The notes: generated by a model not told the origin, from the letters alone. Positions 37,073 through 46,823 are shown, numbered from the stretch's first letter. The stretch: DNA of 64,000 bases from Desulfovibrio inopinatus DSM 10711 (GCF_000429305.1 NZ_AUBP01000017.1:114307-178306), one strand, 5' to 3'. Numbers and translations: made by a program.

Positions 37073-38767
37073 TTGGATCGACTGTTCCAGCGCCGCTATC
37101 CGTCGGTTGGCGGTGTCAGTAATGAGCAAGCCCGTGAATTGGCCGCCATTTCATTCGGTATCGGTCGGCAGGTCGGGGTGCTTATCGATCGTAAAGGCAG
37201 ACCCTCAATGGTCATCGTAGGGACGCCGGACGGTATATATATTCCTGACCTCTCTCGATCACGTGTCGCTGGAACGCGTTTGCGTGGCTTACGTTTGGTG
37301 CATACCCATTTGCGTGGAGAAGGCCTTTCCGAAGAAGACCTGACCGACATGCTCTTTTTGCGCCTGGATAGCATCACAGCACTTAACGTGACGGCAATGG
37401 CCGAACCCGGCATGATGTATTGGGCTCATTTGTTGCCCCCTGGCCAACCTGGTCCGGATGATGAGCCGTATCGTATATTCGGACCGGTTCGTTTTGATCA
37501 GGTTGATTTTGATTTCGAAGGGCAGGCGATTGCTCTGGAAGATGAGCTTGGTCGAAGTGGCGAAGCTTTGGCCCGTGACGAGACGGGGCGTGAAGGTGTT
37601 GCTATTTTGGTCAATGTCTCAAGTCAGCCACGGGCAGAAGCCGAAGCCTCACTGGAAGAATTGGCCGACCTGGCGAAAACTGCCGGTTTGAGTGTGGCCG
37701 AAACGGTCATCCAGCGTGTTTCCAAGGTCAATCCCAAGTTCATCATGGGCAAAGGGAAGGTGGCCGAACTCGAAATTCTCGCATTACGTACGGGAGCCCA
37801 GACATTGGTGTTCGATCGCGAGCTGTCACCCGCGCAGATTCGCAACTTGGCCGAAGTCACGGAACGAAAAATTATTGACCGCACACAGCTTATTCTTGAT
37901 ATTTTTGCGCAACACGCCACTACCCGTTCGGGGAAACTCCAAGTAGAAATGGCACAGCTCAAGTATCTGCTGCCGCGTCTTGTACGGCAAGGCCATGCCA
38001 TGTCTCGTCTCATGGGGGGAATAGGTGGACGCGGTCCCGGTGAAACCAAGCTGGAGATGGATCGACGCAAGGTGCGCGAACGTATTGACCGTATCAAGTC
38101 GGATCTGAAAAAATTGCGTAAGCGTCGTGGGAATACTCGTGCCAGACGGGCGAAAGTTGGGCTGCCTGTTGTTTCTCTTGTTGGATATACGAATGCCGGT
38201 AAATCAACCCTGCTCAACACCCTGACGAAAAGCAAAGTCTTGGCTGAAGACAAGCTTTTCGCCACCTTAGACCCTACAAGCCGACGATTGCGTTTTCCAC
38301 AAGACAAGGAACTCATTCTGACAGATACGGTGGGATTTATCCGTGAATTACCTGCCGAATTACGGGAAGCGTTTCAAGCGACGTTGGAAGAACTTGAAGC
38401 AGCCGATCTGCTGGTTCACGTAGCCGATGCAGCGCATCCGGAGTTGGAAAATCGTATCGAGGCTGTGAACGGCATTTTGCATGAGATGGATTTAGGAGAC
38501 ATTCCCGTTATACTGGCGCTCAACAAGTGGGATATTGCTACGCCGGCCACTCGCGAAATTATTCTGTCCAGGTATCCCGATGCAATCCCTGTCTCTGCCT
38601 TGAGTCGCGAAGGATTGCGTCCGCTTGTACGCTACATCGTCGATCGAGTCCTTTGGCGTGAACGCGTCGATGGGGCCACGATGTACGATGGTACTTCTGC
38701 TTTTGCCGATGAACTCTATACCGTCTCGTCGGAATACGAGAACGAAACGGACCCGCTAAAAGATTGA
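37073..38767 (+). CDS. hflX: GTPase HflX
   Basis: A ribosome-associated GTPase. The protein has the HflX N-terminal domain, the family-typical coiled coil (PGETKLEMDRRKVRERIDRIKSDLKKLRK) and a G domain with GYTNAGKST, DTVGFI and NKWD. The first standard start codon is TTG at 37073, but the frame is open and family-like upstream (KVKGNIEGLKASQIR, 37025-37069) back to a stop at 37004. GAGGG at 37005-37009 points to an ATC near 37013-37016, so the true start is probably non-standard or mis-sequenced. Confidence 0.93.
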   Translation: MDRLFQRRYPSVGGVSNEQARELAAISFGIGRQVGVLIDRKGRPSMVIVGTPDGIYIPDLSRSRVAGTRLRGLRLVHTHLRGEGLSEEDLTDMLFLRLDSITALNVTAMAEPGMMYWAHLLPPGQPGPDDEPYRIFGPVRFDQVDFDFEGQAIALEDELGRSGEALARDETGREGVAILVNVSSQPRAEAEASLEELADLAKTAGLSVAETVIQRVSKVNPKFIMGKGKVAELEILALRTGAQTLVFDRELSPAQIRNLAEVTERKIIDRTQLILDIFAQHATTRSGKLQVEMAQLKYLLPRLVRQGHAMSRLMGGIGGRGPGETKLEMDRRKVRERIDRIKSDLKKLRKRRGNTRARRAKVGLPVVSLVGYTNAGKSTLLNTLTKSKVLAEDKLFATLDPTSRRLRFPQDKELILTDTVGFIRELPAELREAFQATLEELEAADLLVHVADAAHPELENRIEAVNGILHEMDLGDIPVILALNKWDIATPATREIILSRYPDAIPVSALSREGLRPLVRYIVDRVLWRERVDGATMYDGTSAFADELYTVSSEYENETDPLKD

Positions 38768-38868
38768 TTGTTTGGATCTTGGTTACCATGTAGTATGGAT
38801 AAGCAGGTGAGGTGTTTAGGGAACCGATTTTTCTGAGACTGGGCATGCATTGCAGGGTGCACAGACAC

Positions 38869-39510
38869 ATGCTTACCGAAACAACATATCAAGAATATTT
38901 GGGGCATCTCATTTTCGGGCGCAAACGCGCATGTGTTGCCGTGGTTACGGAATTGCTCGACGAGGACATTGACCTCCATACGTTGTATATTCGCTTATTT
39001 CAGCGATCCCTCTATGAGATCGGTGCACTTTGGGAGACGGGAAAAGTGTCTGTTGCTATTGAACATATGGCAACGGCAATTACGGAACATGCCTTGACGT
39101 TGGTCTACCCTCGGCTATTTCAGGGTGAGCGCATTGGAAAGTCAGCAATTGTGGCCTGCGTGGCCAATGAGTATCATCAAATTGGCGCCAAGATGGTGGC
39201 TGATGTCCTCGAGCTTCATGGCTGGGACGCGTATTTTTTAGGTGTCAACACTCCCGTTGAGGAACTGTTGACTTTTGTCGAGGAAAAACGACCTGATGCC
39301 ATTTGTCTTTCGCTCTCTATTTATTTCAATTTTTCTCACCTCGTTGATCTCATAAAACACATCCGAGAACGATTTCCAACGACTCCCATTTGGACCGGTG
39401 GTCAAGCGTTTCGATGGGGCGGTACTGATATCGGAACATTGTTTCCTGATGTCACGTATATACCGAGCCTCAGCGCCCTTGAAAATTTTATCCAAGGTAA
39501 ATCGCTATGA
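38869..39510 (+). CDS. Cobalamin-binding sensor protein (MerR-less CarH/MtaC-type B12 module)
   Basis: The protein (213 residues from 38869; up to 232 from a GTG at 38812) has a helical B12-cap domain and a Rossmann B12-binding domain. The cap shows W-ETGKVSVAI-EH, with Trp and Glu-His spaced as in the photoreceptor CarH. The B12 domain shows NEYHQIG, whose His is the usual cobalt ligand (canonical DxHxxG has Asp where this has Glu). No methyltransferase partner is adjacent. Its stop overlaps the start of a histidine kinase (ATGA), so it is probably the sensory input of that kinase. Confidence 0.8.
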   Translation: MLTETTYQEYLGHLIFGRKRACVAVVTELLDEDIDLHTLYIRLFQRSLYEIGALWETGKVSVAIEHMATAITEHALTLVYPRLFQGERIGKSAIVACVANEYHQIGAKMVADVLELHGWDAYFLGVNTPVEELLTFVEEKRPDAICLSLSIYFNFSHLVDLIKHIRERFPTTPIWTGGQAFRWGGTDIGTLFPDVTYIPSLSALENFIQGKSL

Positions 39511-40630
39511 CGTTGTTGTCTGTGCCTGAGACCGTCTATGCGTTCGTTTGTGAAGCGTCCGGCCTGGTCTATTTTGAGTGTGATAGCCATGGTTGTATCC
39601 TGTTTGCCAATGACACCGCACGCCGGATGACTCAACGCGATTTTGAAAAACAAGACGTCCATTTCCATGATGTTCTGGTGGATTTCAATGGATATTTTCA
39701 ATTCGAGGGCATGTTGGAACATTCCGGAAAACCACACTTGCTGCATTTTTCTGTCCCCGGAGGCTCACCTCAATCGTATCGAGTGCGTTTTTTCCCAGCC
39801 GACGGCAGGGTCTGTGTGATTGGAGAAGCCGACACCGCTGAACTGGCGTTCCTGCAGCAGGAACTTCTTTCCTCCACAACGGAATTGGCCACTACGACCA
39901 GGAAGTTACAAAAAGCAAATGCCGAACTCACCAAACTCAATGATCTCAAGAATCATTTTATCGGCATGGCTGCGCATGATTTGCGTAACCCGATTGGGGG
40001 GATTTTGGCCTATGGAATGTTTCTTCAAGAAGAAGCCGACGTCTTATCGTCAGAGCAAATAGAGTTTTTAGAAATAATCACATCGTCAAGCCGTTATATG
40101 CTGGGGCTTATTGATGATTTGCTCGATTTCGTGCGTATTGAGTCGGGAAGATTGAGTCTTGAATCAAGCCGGTCGATATTGTCGAGTTCGTCAAACATAA
40201 TGTCAAACTCAATACGTTTATTGCCGCTGCGAAACAGATCGAGTTAGTCTTTGAGTGTTTTGAAAGCATTCCTCTCATCTCCATCGATTCGTTGAAAATT
40301 GACCAAGTGCTCAATAACCTTCTCTCGAACGCCATCAAATATTCTCATCCGAAAGGACGCATTCAAGTCAGCCTCTTTACGGCGGCAGGCTATGTAAACA
40401 TCTCGGTTCGTGATCATGGCGTGGGCATTCCCAAAGAAGAGCAGGAGAATATCTTTGAGCCGTTCCATAAAACGAGAGACGAGGGGACGGCTGGTGAAAA
40501 AAGTACAGGTTTAGGGCTGGCTATTGTTCGACGTATCGTCACCGGGCACCATGGGAAAATTTGGCTGGAAAGTGCCTCGAATCAAGGATCGACATTTACG
40601 TTTTCATTGCCTTTGGATTTATCTCTTTAA
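39507..40630 (+). pseudogene. Histidine kinase with PAS-like domain, frameshifted
   Basis: The first frame (39507-40247) gives a PAS-like domain, a coiled coil and HisKA (FIGMAAHDLRNPIGGILAYG, with the phospho-acceptor His), then goes out of frame at about 40169. The kinase continues in the next frame (VDIVEFVKHNVKLN, then LNNLLSNAIKYSHPKG, VRDHGVGIP, STGLGLAIVRRIV) to 40630. Adding one C in the AAGCCGG run restores a normal kinase of about 374 residues. It is either a recent one-base deletion or a sequencing error. It overlaps the B12-binding gene by four bases. Confidence 0.85.
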
Positions 40631-40789
40631 CATCTTATAATATATTGCCTTTATTGCTCTGTGAATTTTTCTTTCATAAAGAATTTTTTTCCTTTGTCGT
40701 GTAACCTCTCTATCATTTTTCTCAAAACTCTTGATATGTGGTTGAGGCTTGTGGGGAGGGACATTGTACAACGAACAAAGGAGCGAGTT

Positions 40790-41215
40790 ATGTCGATCAG
40801 TGGTATCTCTGGTTCTTCCGCCTCTGGGTTCACGATGTCCCTGCAAGGACAACGCCCACCCAAACCCGATGCAAGCGATATTGCCAGCCGAGCCGTTACC
40901 GATCTTGATGAGGACGAAAGCGGGAGTCTGAGTATTGAAGAAAGCACACTCTCCGAAGAGGCTTTTTCCAGTATCGACACGGATGGTGATGGTGAGTTGA
41001 ATGAAAGCGAACTCAGTGCGGCTGTTGAAGATGAAAATAGCGACCTGCGCACGGCATTGGAGAATGTCTGGGGAGCTCCGCCCGATCCCAACGCCATGGC
41101 GATGAATATGTCCGAAGGTGGTGAATCATCTTCGGAACAGATCACGACCCAGTCCAATCAGTCATGGTTTCTCGATAATGCTTCAGCGCCTTCACCGCGC
41201 AGGACGCGACATTAA
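40790..41215 (+). CDS. EF-hand calcium-binding protein
   Basis: A 141-residue acidic protein with two EF-hand loops: DLDEDESGSLSIEE (about 39-52) and DTDGDGELNESEL (about 63-75). No classical signal peptide is seen, although the N-terminus (MSISGISGSSASGFTMSLQG) is Ser/Gly-rich. AAGGAG sits six bases before the ATG at 40790, which rejects the upstream in-frame start at 40661. The partner is unknown. Confidence 0.8.
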   Translation: MSISGISGSSASGFTMSLQGQRPPKPDASDIASRAVTDLDEDESGSLSIEESTLSEEAFSSIDTDGDGELNESELSAAVEDENSDLRTALENVWGAPPDPNAMAMNMSEGGESSSEQITTQSNQSWFLDNASAPSPRRTRH

Positions 41216-41308
41216 ACGTCGTTGCATCGGAAACGTGGAGTCTTTTGGTCTAATCGCCCACATAAGGCCACGGGACGAAGTTACTTACCCTTTTCCTGTA
41301 TCATCAAC

Positions 41309-41355
41309 CCCGTATCTCCTGAGACCGATCCGCCTTCGGTCTCAGGAGATACGGG
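41309..41355. repeat. Perfect 19-bp inverted repeat
   Basis: CCCGTATCTCCTGAGACCG and its exact complement (41337-41355) flank a nine-base loop. No T-run follows on either strand, so this is an unusually strong hairpin between convergent genes and not a classic terminator. Confidence 0.7.
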
Positions 41356-41415
41356 CGTTTATCCTTCTTGAATGAGCTCTTCATAGGATTCTGGTTATTA
41401 CTTTTGGCAGCCAGT

Positions 41416-41446
41416 AAAAAAGCCCCAGTGTTATCACTGAGGCTTT
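41416..41446 (-). terminator. Terminator of the MscS-type channel gene
   Basis: On the minus strand AAAGCCTCAGTG pairs with CACTGGGGCTTT (one mismatch) around ATAA, followed by TTTT. Confidence 0.7.
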
Positions 41447-41463
41447 CGACGTTGTTGCCTTTG

Positions 41464-43677
41464 TTACTCACCTTTCTTTCCAGCCTCTTCGCTGGCGGCC
41501 AAAGCAGCCGCAGCCAAAGCCGCTTTGTCGACCGGTGCGTCCGACCCTGCTTCAGGCAGTTGCACCGTGACTTTTTTCGGCGCGAACTCAATGCCGTTCT
41601 TGGCAAAGTCTTGCTGGATATTTTTGTAGACTTCACGACGCAGAATAAATTGATCTCCTGGACGTGTTTTGAACTTCACGCGCATAATCAATGCGGAATC
41701 GTCAATTTCGCGAACGCCTTGCGATTTGAGTGGTGAAAGAAACTTTGGTCCGAGTTCTTCATCAGCCCCCAGACGCTTGCCGATTTTCTTGACGATTTTC
41801 CGTACCTTCTCCAGATCGGTATTATACGGCACACGAATATCAAGTTTCATCACCGCCCAGTCTCGGCTGTAGTTGGTAATGGAACCGAGAGAGCCATACG
41901 GGATGACCTGAATTTTCCCTCGTGGATGTCGTAAACGCAACGACCGAATGGATATGTGTTCCACTGTTCCGCGGTTGGAGCCGCTTTCCACGTAATCACC
42001 GATGCGAAAAGAGTCATCAAGTAAAAAGAAAATGCCGGAAAGAATATCCTTTACCAACGTTTGAGCGCCAAATCCGATGGCGACACCGGCAATACCTGCC
42101 CCGGCAAGAAGTGGGCCGATGTTGATGCCGATGGCGGACAGGATGATAAGTATTGTTGCCGAAAAGATGCAAAACAAGATGAATTTTTTAAAGAGGGTCA
42201 GCAGTGTGGTTTTCCGCGAACCGCCAGCGCCCATTTCTTCGGCTTCTTCTTCCTCTTCTCCTGGCTCAGGAGCAAGGCGTTTGTCGATGGCAGAGCGAAT
42301 CCATTCCCAAGCAAAAAATCCGGCAACTGCCGTACCTATGATACTGAAGACGGCTTTAATGAATGTGTCGCCAAATTTGAAATCGAGTCCCCAAATGCGC
42401 ATGAGCAGAAAGAGCAGGGAAAAGGCAAGGCACAATCGAAAACCAGTCTGAATAGTGATGGCGTGGTGATTGAATCGTGGCTTATCGTCATCGTGGTCAT
42501 AGTCATGATCGTGGTCTTCATGAGGCGGCGGGGGAAGCGCCGACTTCAAGGTGTTCCAAGCCATACGGTCGAGAGTAATCACCGCGGGAACGCTGCAAAA
42601 GCTCAGTAACAATGTCCACCCCATATTGGGGACATTCATGATGGTGGCCGCGATTCGAACAAGCATCAAACCGAGGACATAGGCTGTGGCCAGCACATGC
42701 CAGGAATTGGCAAATGCCGGAGTGAAGCGGTCACGTTCCGGGTTCATTGCCATAGCGAGTATGGCGCGACGCCCTTTCTCTTTGCCGGCCCAAATCAAGA
42801 AGACAATAATGAAGCAGGGAATGATGACATTGATGATATCGAATGCATCAACCAGATTGGGGTTGATACCGCCGGATTTGAGGATGCTCTTTGCAAAACT
42901 GAGACAAGGGCTCAGGATGAATATAAACGCAATCCAACGGTAATAATAGAGGGCCGCCTTGTCAGAAATCGGCATGAGGCGGGCGGCTGAAGCGTTGGGC
43001 CCAAGAATAATGCGCAATCCCAACACGAACACTCGGATATAATAGAGATGCGGCAAAAAAAGAACGGCAAGATGTCGGGCCATGCTCTCTTTGGGAAGAA
43101 ACCAGGAGATTAAAGCAAGAGCAATGCTGAAAAAGATGGCAATGGCGGCGCCATGCAGAAGGAGTAAAAGGAACGCGCGGAGATAATTGGAAAATGGATT
43201 TTCCGAAGGATAGGATTCGAGGCGTTGCCTGGCCGGACGGATAATCCGCCTGAAGATCCATTCAAAAAAACCGGCAAAAAGAAATATACAGGCGGCGACA
43301 ATGAGCCCGGCAAAAATGGAGCCGCTGTATTGATCGGAAACACGCGATAACGCAATGCGCACTCCAGCCCCGGTATTGTTGATTGCGGCGATAATGGCAT
43401 CGAGACGAGATTCGATTGTATCGCCGGTCTCATCAAGGTCATCAACGACCTCGTGGAAATATTCTTCGACGGTTTTGTCTGATTTCAGTGCCGGTATCTT
43501 CGTGGGCATTGGTTCCGGCGTTGCTTTTGGCGTTTCGGCCGCTTTTTTCGGGAGGACTGACATGGGGTTGAACGGCATGGGAGCGGCATGGACCGGGCAA
43601 AAAGATGCCGCCCACATGACAAAAAGAAGCAAAACAAACCCACCGACGCGTGCTGTACTGAAACGGGTATCGAGCAT
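41464..43677 (-). CDS. Large MscS-family mechanosensitive channel
   Basis: About 737 residues from 43677. A signal peptide (LLLFVMWAASFCPVHAA) leads into a periplasmic stretch, then several membrane helices and an MscS core: pore helix ILIILSAIGINIGPLLAGAGIAGVAIGFGA, beta domain with GDYVESGSNRGTVEHISIRSLRLRHPRG and a C-terminal alpha/beta domain. The C-terminus is Ala/Lys-rich. GAGAG lies before the ATG at 43677; a longer frame to 43887 lacks a signal. Such MscK/YbdG-like channels release solutes on hypo-osmotic shock. Confidence 0.9.
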   Translation of the reverse strand: MLDTRFSTARVGGFVLLLFVMWAASFCPVHAAPMPFNPMSVLPKKAAETPKATPEPMPTKIPALKSDKTVEEYFHEVVDDLDETGDTIESRLDAIIAAINNTGAGVRIALSRVSDQYSGSIFAGLIVAACIFLFAGFFEWIFRRIIRPARQRLESYPSENPFSNYLRAFLLLLLHGAAIAIFFSIALALISWFLPKESMARHLAVLFLPHLYYIRVFVLGLRIILGPNASAARLMPISDKAALYYYRWIAFIFILSPCLSFAKSILKSGGINPNLVDAFDIINVIIPCFIIVFLIWAGKEKGRRAILAMAMNPERDRFTPAFANSWHVLATAYVLGLMLVRIAATIMNVPNMGWTLLLSFCSVPAVITLDRMAWNTLKSALPPPPHEDHDHDYDHDDDKPRFNHHAITIQTGFRLCLAFSLLFLLMRIWGLDFKFGDTFIKAVFSIIGTAVAGFFAWEWIRSAIDKRLAPEPGEEEEEAEEMGAGGSRKTTLLTLFKKFILFCIFSATILIILSAIGINIGPLLAGAGIAGVAIGFGAQTLVKDILSGIFFLLDDSFRIGDYVESGSNRGTVEHISIRSLRLRHPRGKIQVIPYGSLGSITNYSRDWAVMKLDIRVPYNTDLEKVRKIVKKIGKRLGADEELGPKFLSPLKSQGVREIDDSALIMRVKFKTRPGDQFILRREVYKNIQQDFAKNGIEFAPKKVTVQLPEAGSDAPVDKAALAAAALAASEEAGKKGE

Positions 43678-43871
43678 GATTTCTCTCTTTGTGGAGCATT
43701 GCGGCGCAATTGCGAGTTGTAGACAGATGTCGATTGCATAGCTGATTTGTCTTGTCGCGAAAAGTGCTTTCATTGAAAACACCTTTTGACCAGAGAGTAC
43801 GGAAAGCCATGTGATTTCAAACTTGAAAATGGTCGTTGTCGTATCCGTTATGCCGCGACGAAGGAGGACGT

Positions 43872-44234
43872 ATGGCAAAACAATCATTATGGAGCGCCAT
43901 TAAGAATACATTCAAGACGACGGATCTTTCGGTCCCACGCCAATCCGTTACTTTGGCCCGGTTTCCTCTCGTCGATGTGGAGCGGGTTTGTGTGCCCCGT
44001 ATTCGCAAATGTTTGCGTCGTGGTGATACCCTGCTGTTTGGGGCAATCGATGGAGAGTCTGGGCTTTGGCTGATGTACCGGGAAGCCCCTGTTGGAGCGG
44101 TCCCCCCTGAAGAAGAGGAACGGATCGCAGGAATGTTGTCGCAAGAGGTGCCGATTGAATGTCGAGTTATCGGCGTTGATCCCAATGGAGATGATACCTC
44201 GGCGGTGCGGGTCGAAATTGCATTTTTGACGTGA
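43872..44234 (+). CDS. Conserved hypothetical protein
   Basis: A 120-residue protein starting MAKQSLWSAIKNTFK, with AAGGAGG before the ATG at 43872, so translation is well supported. It contains GDTLLFGAIDGESGLWLMYREAP and ends VEIAFLT. No membrane helix or known motif is seen. I do not recognise the family. It is divergent from the MscS channel gene. Confidence 0.6.
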   Translation: MAKQSLWSAIKNTFKTTDLSVPRQSVTLARFPLVDVERVCVPRIRKCLRRGDTLLFGAIDGESGLWLMYREAPVGAVPPEEEERIAGMLSQEVPIECRVIGVDPNGDDTSAVRVEIAFLT

Positions 44235-44314
44235 TGTGTGGAGGGGCCTTGAAGGTTTTCAGCGTGTCCTATGACGCATGGAGTGAGCTTCAAAATGCTC
44301 CGTGACGGCGTACA

Positions 44315-45466
44315 TCAGGCCGTGTGTGTTTTAATCGAGGCGACGGCGGCCATCTGGCTGGAAGCAATACACCCGAATTGAGGCGCGAGAAGTCGCGCCG
44401 GGGTTGTCGATCCGATAGTGAATGCCTCCTGTGGTGTCAAAGCGCGGCCTGCGAGATGTTCGAGAGCACTGAGTTCCTGGCCAATATCGAGATCATCATT
44501 GGAGGCGAGACTGTCCGTTCCCACACAGAGCGGGAGTCCGTGGTCAAGATACTGTCGAACCGGGGCCTCTCCGACGCCGATATACGCATTGGACCGTGGA
44601 CACAAACAGACCGTGACGCGGCGCGCCTGTAACAGGGTAAGGTCGCGATTATCGACATGCACAGCATGAACGACAAGGGTGTTGGCGTCGAGGAGTCCGA
44701 GACTGTCGGCATAAGCGACCGGAGACATCCCCGGTGGCGTAAAATCTTTGGGGATAACCCGGACCCGCAGCATGTCGGCGAACGCGCCACGTCCTGTGGC
44801 CAGTGTTTCGATTTCGCCTGGATGTTCTGCTAAATGCAAGCTGAAAGGAAGGCCGGCAGCATTGGCGTAGGCTTTGGCTCGGCGCAGTGTCTCGGGATGG
44901 GTAGAGTAGAGAGCATGCCCGGCTGGTGCAAGACGCACCGAATCATATCGGGAAGTAAGCGCATGAAAACGAGCCGGAAAAGAGAAAGGGGTTTCGGGCG
45001 GCGGTGTAAATCCGAAAAATTCATAGAACAGCGTTGCATCCAGGGTATTTCGCGCAATTGCGGCGGCAACGTGTTCGACAGCGCGACTTGTAATATCGGC
45101 AAATGAGACGGTTCCGCTCTCTTTCGCCTGGCTCAATACCGTGTCCAGATGGACATCAAGTTCTTCAGGGGAAGCCGGTTTTTGTTGGATCAGCCAGGCA
45201 ACCCATCCCTCAAATCCAAGCCCGCGCGGAGCCTGGCCACGAAGAAACGACAGTTCGAGATGGCAATGACTGTTGATGAATGCCGGTCCGTAAATATCGT
45301 TCGAGAGTTCGACAGGCTTGAAGGTATGCCGCGCAAGCTCTGCGTACGGCCCCACATCGGTGAATCGACCAGCATGGACAATGCAGCCCATATCTTCACG
45401 AAGACGGTCTTCTCCATGCATGGTGACGAGTCGGGGGATTCGGTAAAAACCGTCGGCAAGCAGCAT
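44315..45466 (-). CDS. Amidohydrolase of the ATZ/TRZ deaminase family
   Basis: About 383 residues with metal ligands in INSHCHLELS (HxH), HLAEHPGEIE, VHAVHVDN and VGTDSLASNDDLD. The pattern matches deaminases of the SsnA/TrzN/MqnX group; MqnX deaminates aminodeoxyfutalosine in menaquinone synthesis, which would suit this type of organism, but that assignment is only inferred. The ATG at 45466 abuts the upstream radical SAM gene's stop (TAA then CTATG). A longer frame to 45610 overlaps that gene and is rejected. Confidence 0.8.
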   Translation of the reverse strand: MLLADGFYRIPRLVTMHGEDRLREDMGCIVHAGRFTDVGPYAELARHTFKPVELSNDIYGPAFINSHCHLELSFLRGQAPRGLGFEGWVAWLIQQKPASPEELDVHLDTVLSQAKESGTVSFADITSRAVEHVAAAIARNTLDATLFYEFFGFTPPPETPFSFPARFHALTSRYDSVRLAPAGHALYSTHPETLRRAKAYANAAGLPFSLHLAEHPGEIETLATGRGAFADMLRVRVIPKDFTPPGMSPVAYADSLGLLDANTLVVHAVHVDNRDLTLLQARRVTVCLCPRSNAYIGVGEAPVRQYLDHGLPLCVGTDSLASNDDLDIGQELSALEHLAGRALTPQEAFTIGSTTPARLLAPQFGCIASSQMAAVASIKTHTA

Positions 45467-45468
45467 AG

Positions 45469-46593
45469 TTATGCGATCCTCTGATTGGAGTGTGGGGAAT
45501 CTGCTCCCTGCAAGGACATCTCCGCACCGGCGATGAGGGCAAAGTGTGGGTGCGACCAAGGGCGCATGGTTTTGGTCGTCAAGTGATGCAGGGCGTAAAG
45601 GGAGCGGCATTGTCCGCGGTGTCCGTACAGCATGCCCTGAAGTCGGGCGGGATAAAACAGGGTCTTAGGACCGGGAATGCGGTGAAGACGCGGCCTTATG
45701 GTATCGAACAGGGCAAGTCCGGCACTTTTGGCGGCAATTGCCGGATGGTGAGGACCGGCGATAAAAGCCGCCGATAATTCCTCCGTCGCTGCCAGTCCGA
45801 TACGAGCAATGTGAATACGGGCGGCCCAGAGCCGAGGAAGAACTTGGCGTAATGCTTCCACGGTGTCCTCTTCCTTCCAGGGAACAAAGAGTCCTTTTTT
45901 ATACAGCGTATGCAGACCGGTGTGACGCAGCACCAGACAAGGGTATATACGTATAAGATCGGGAGCCAAGCGAATCGATTCATCGATGTCAGCAAAAAAA
46001 TGTTCAGGGGTGTGACCAGGAAGACCGGGTAAAAGTTGAATACCAAGTCGCAGGCCGGCATCTTTAACGAGCTGACAGGCGGTTCGTATCGTGTCGGCGT
46101 TGAGATGGCGTCCGGACGTTTGCAGGACGGTATCGTCAAACGTTTGCACACCGAGTTCGATGGTATCGAGTCCACACGGAGCGAGTTCAGCAAGGCGGGC
46201 AGGCGTAATGGCATCGGGTCTGGTGGAGCATCGGATTTTGGAAACAATGCCGTCAGCTTGAAAACCGGCAACGAGATGAAGAAATCGTTCCGGCCATGGA
46301 TAAGGAAGCGCGGTAAACGTTCCTCCGTAAAATCCGACTTCCACGGGGGGGGCTGCGCGTCGGCGACGTTCTTCCAGTTCGGTTGCAATGACGGAAAGCG
46401 TTTGTTCCAAGGCGATATGGCTGGTTGCGGCGTCCGTTCCGGATTGCGCCGTCTGGTTGCAAAACAAGCATCGGCCAGGGCAACCGGCATGAGGCAGAAA
46501 TATCGGGAAGATACGTGATTTTTCTCTTTCGGGCACGGGGTTATCCCACGCTATCACCCGTGGTGATGCGAGGAAAATGTTGAATAACCGCAT
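45469..46593 (-). CDS. Elp3-type radical SAM protein
   Basis: The protein has an iron-sulfur motif FLPHAGCPGRCLFCNQ (CxxxCxxC) near its N-terminus, then VEVGFYGGTFTALP, DTIELGVQTFDDTVLQTSGR and GIQLLPGLPGHTP, the COG1243/Elp3 radical SAM pattern. It lacks the Elp3 acetyltransferase domain. The start is uncertain, because ATG at 46593 has AGGA too close. It abuts the amidohydrolase gene and is presumably co-transcribed. Confidence 0.82.
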   Translation of the reverse strand: MRLFNIFLASPRVIAWDNPVPEREKSRIFPIFLPHAGCPGRCLFCNQTAQSGTDAATSHIALEQTLSVIATELEERRRRAAPPVEVGFYGGTFTALPYPWPERFLHLVAGFQADGIVSKIRCSTRPDAITPARLAELAPCGLDTIELGVQTFDDTVLQTSGRHLNADTIRTACQLVKDAGLRLGIQLLPGLPGHTPEHFFADIDESIRLAPDLIRIYPCLVLRHTGLHTLYKKGLFVPWKEEDTVEALRQVLPRLWAARIHIARIGLAATEELSAAFIAGPHHPAIAAKSAGLALFDTIRPRLHRIPGPKTLFYPARLQGMLYGHRGQCRSLYALHHLTTKTMRPWSHPHFALIAGAEMSLQGADSPHSNQRIA

Positions 46594-46823
46594 GTCCTGC
46601 GAGGAAAGAGAACTGCATGATGTGAACAAACAACACCTTTTTTCCGTTTTTTTCTTGCCAAAAAAAAATCGCTTAGCTATTAGGTGGTTAGACTGAAACA
46701 AGATTGAGACTCGATACACCGAGTTTTCAATTCAGGCAAATACCTGTCCCTGTCGAGGGGGCCAGCTTGCTGTGTTCGAGGATCGCTGCTGAGAACGTCG
46801 AACAGGCCGCCATGAGGGTGAAT

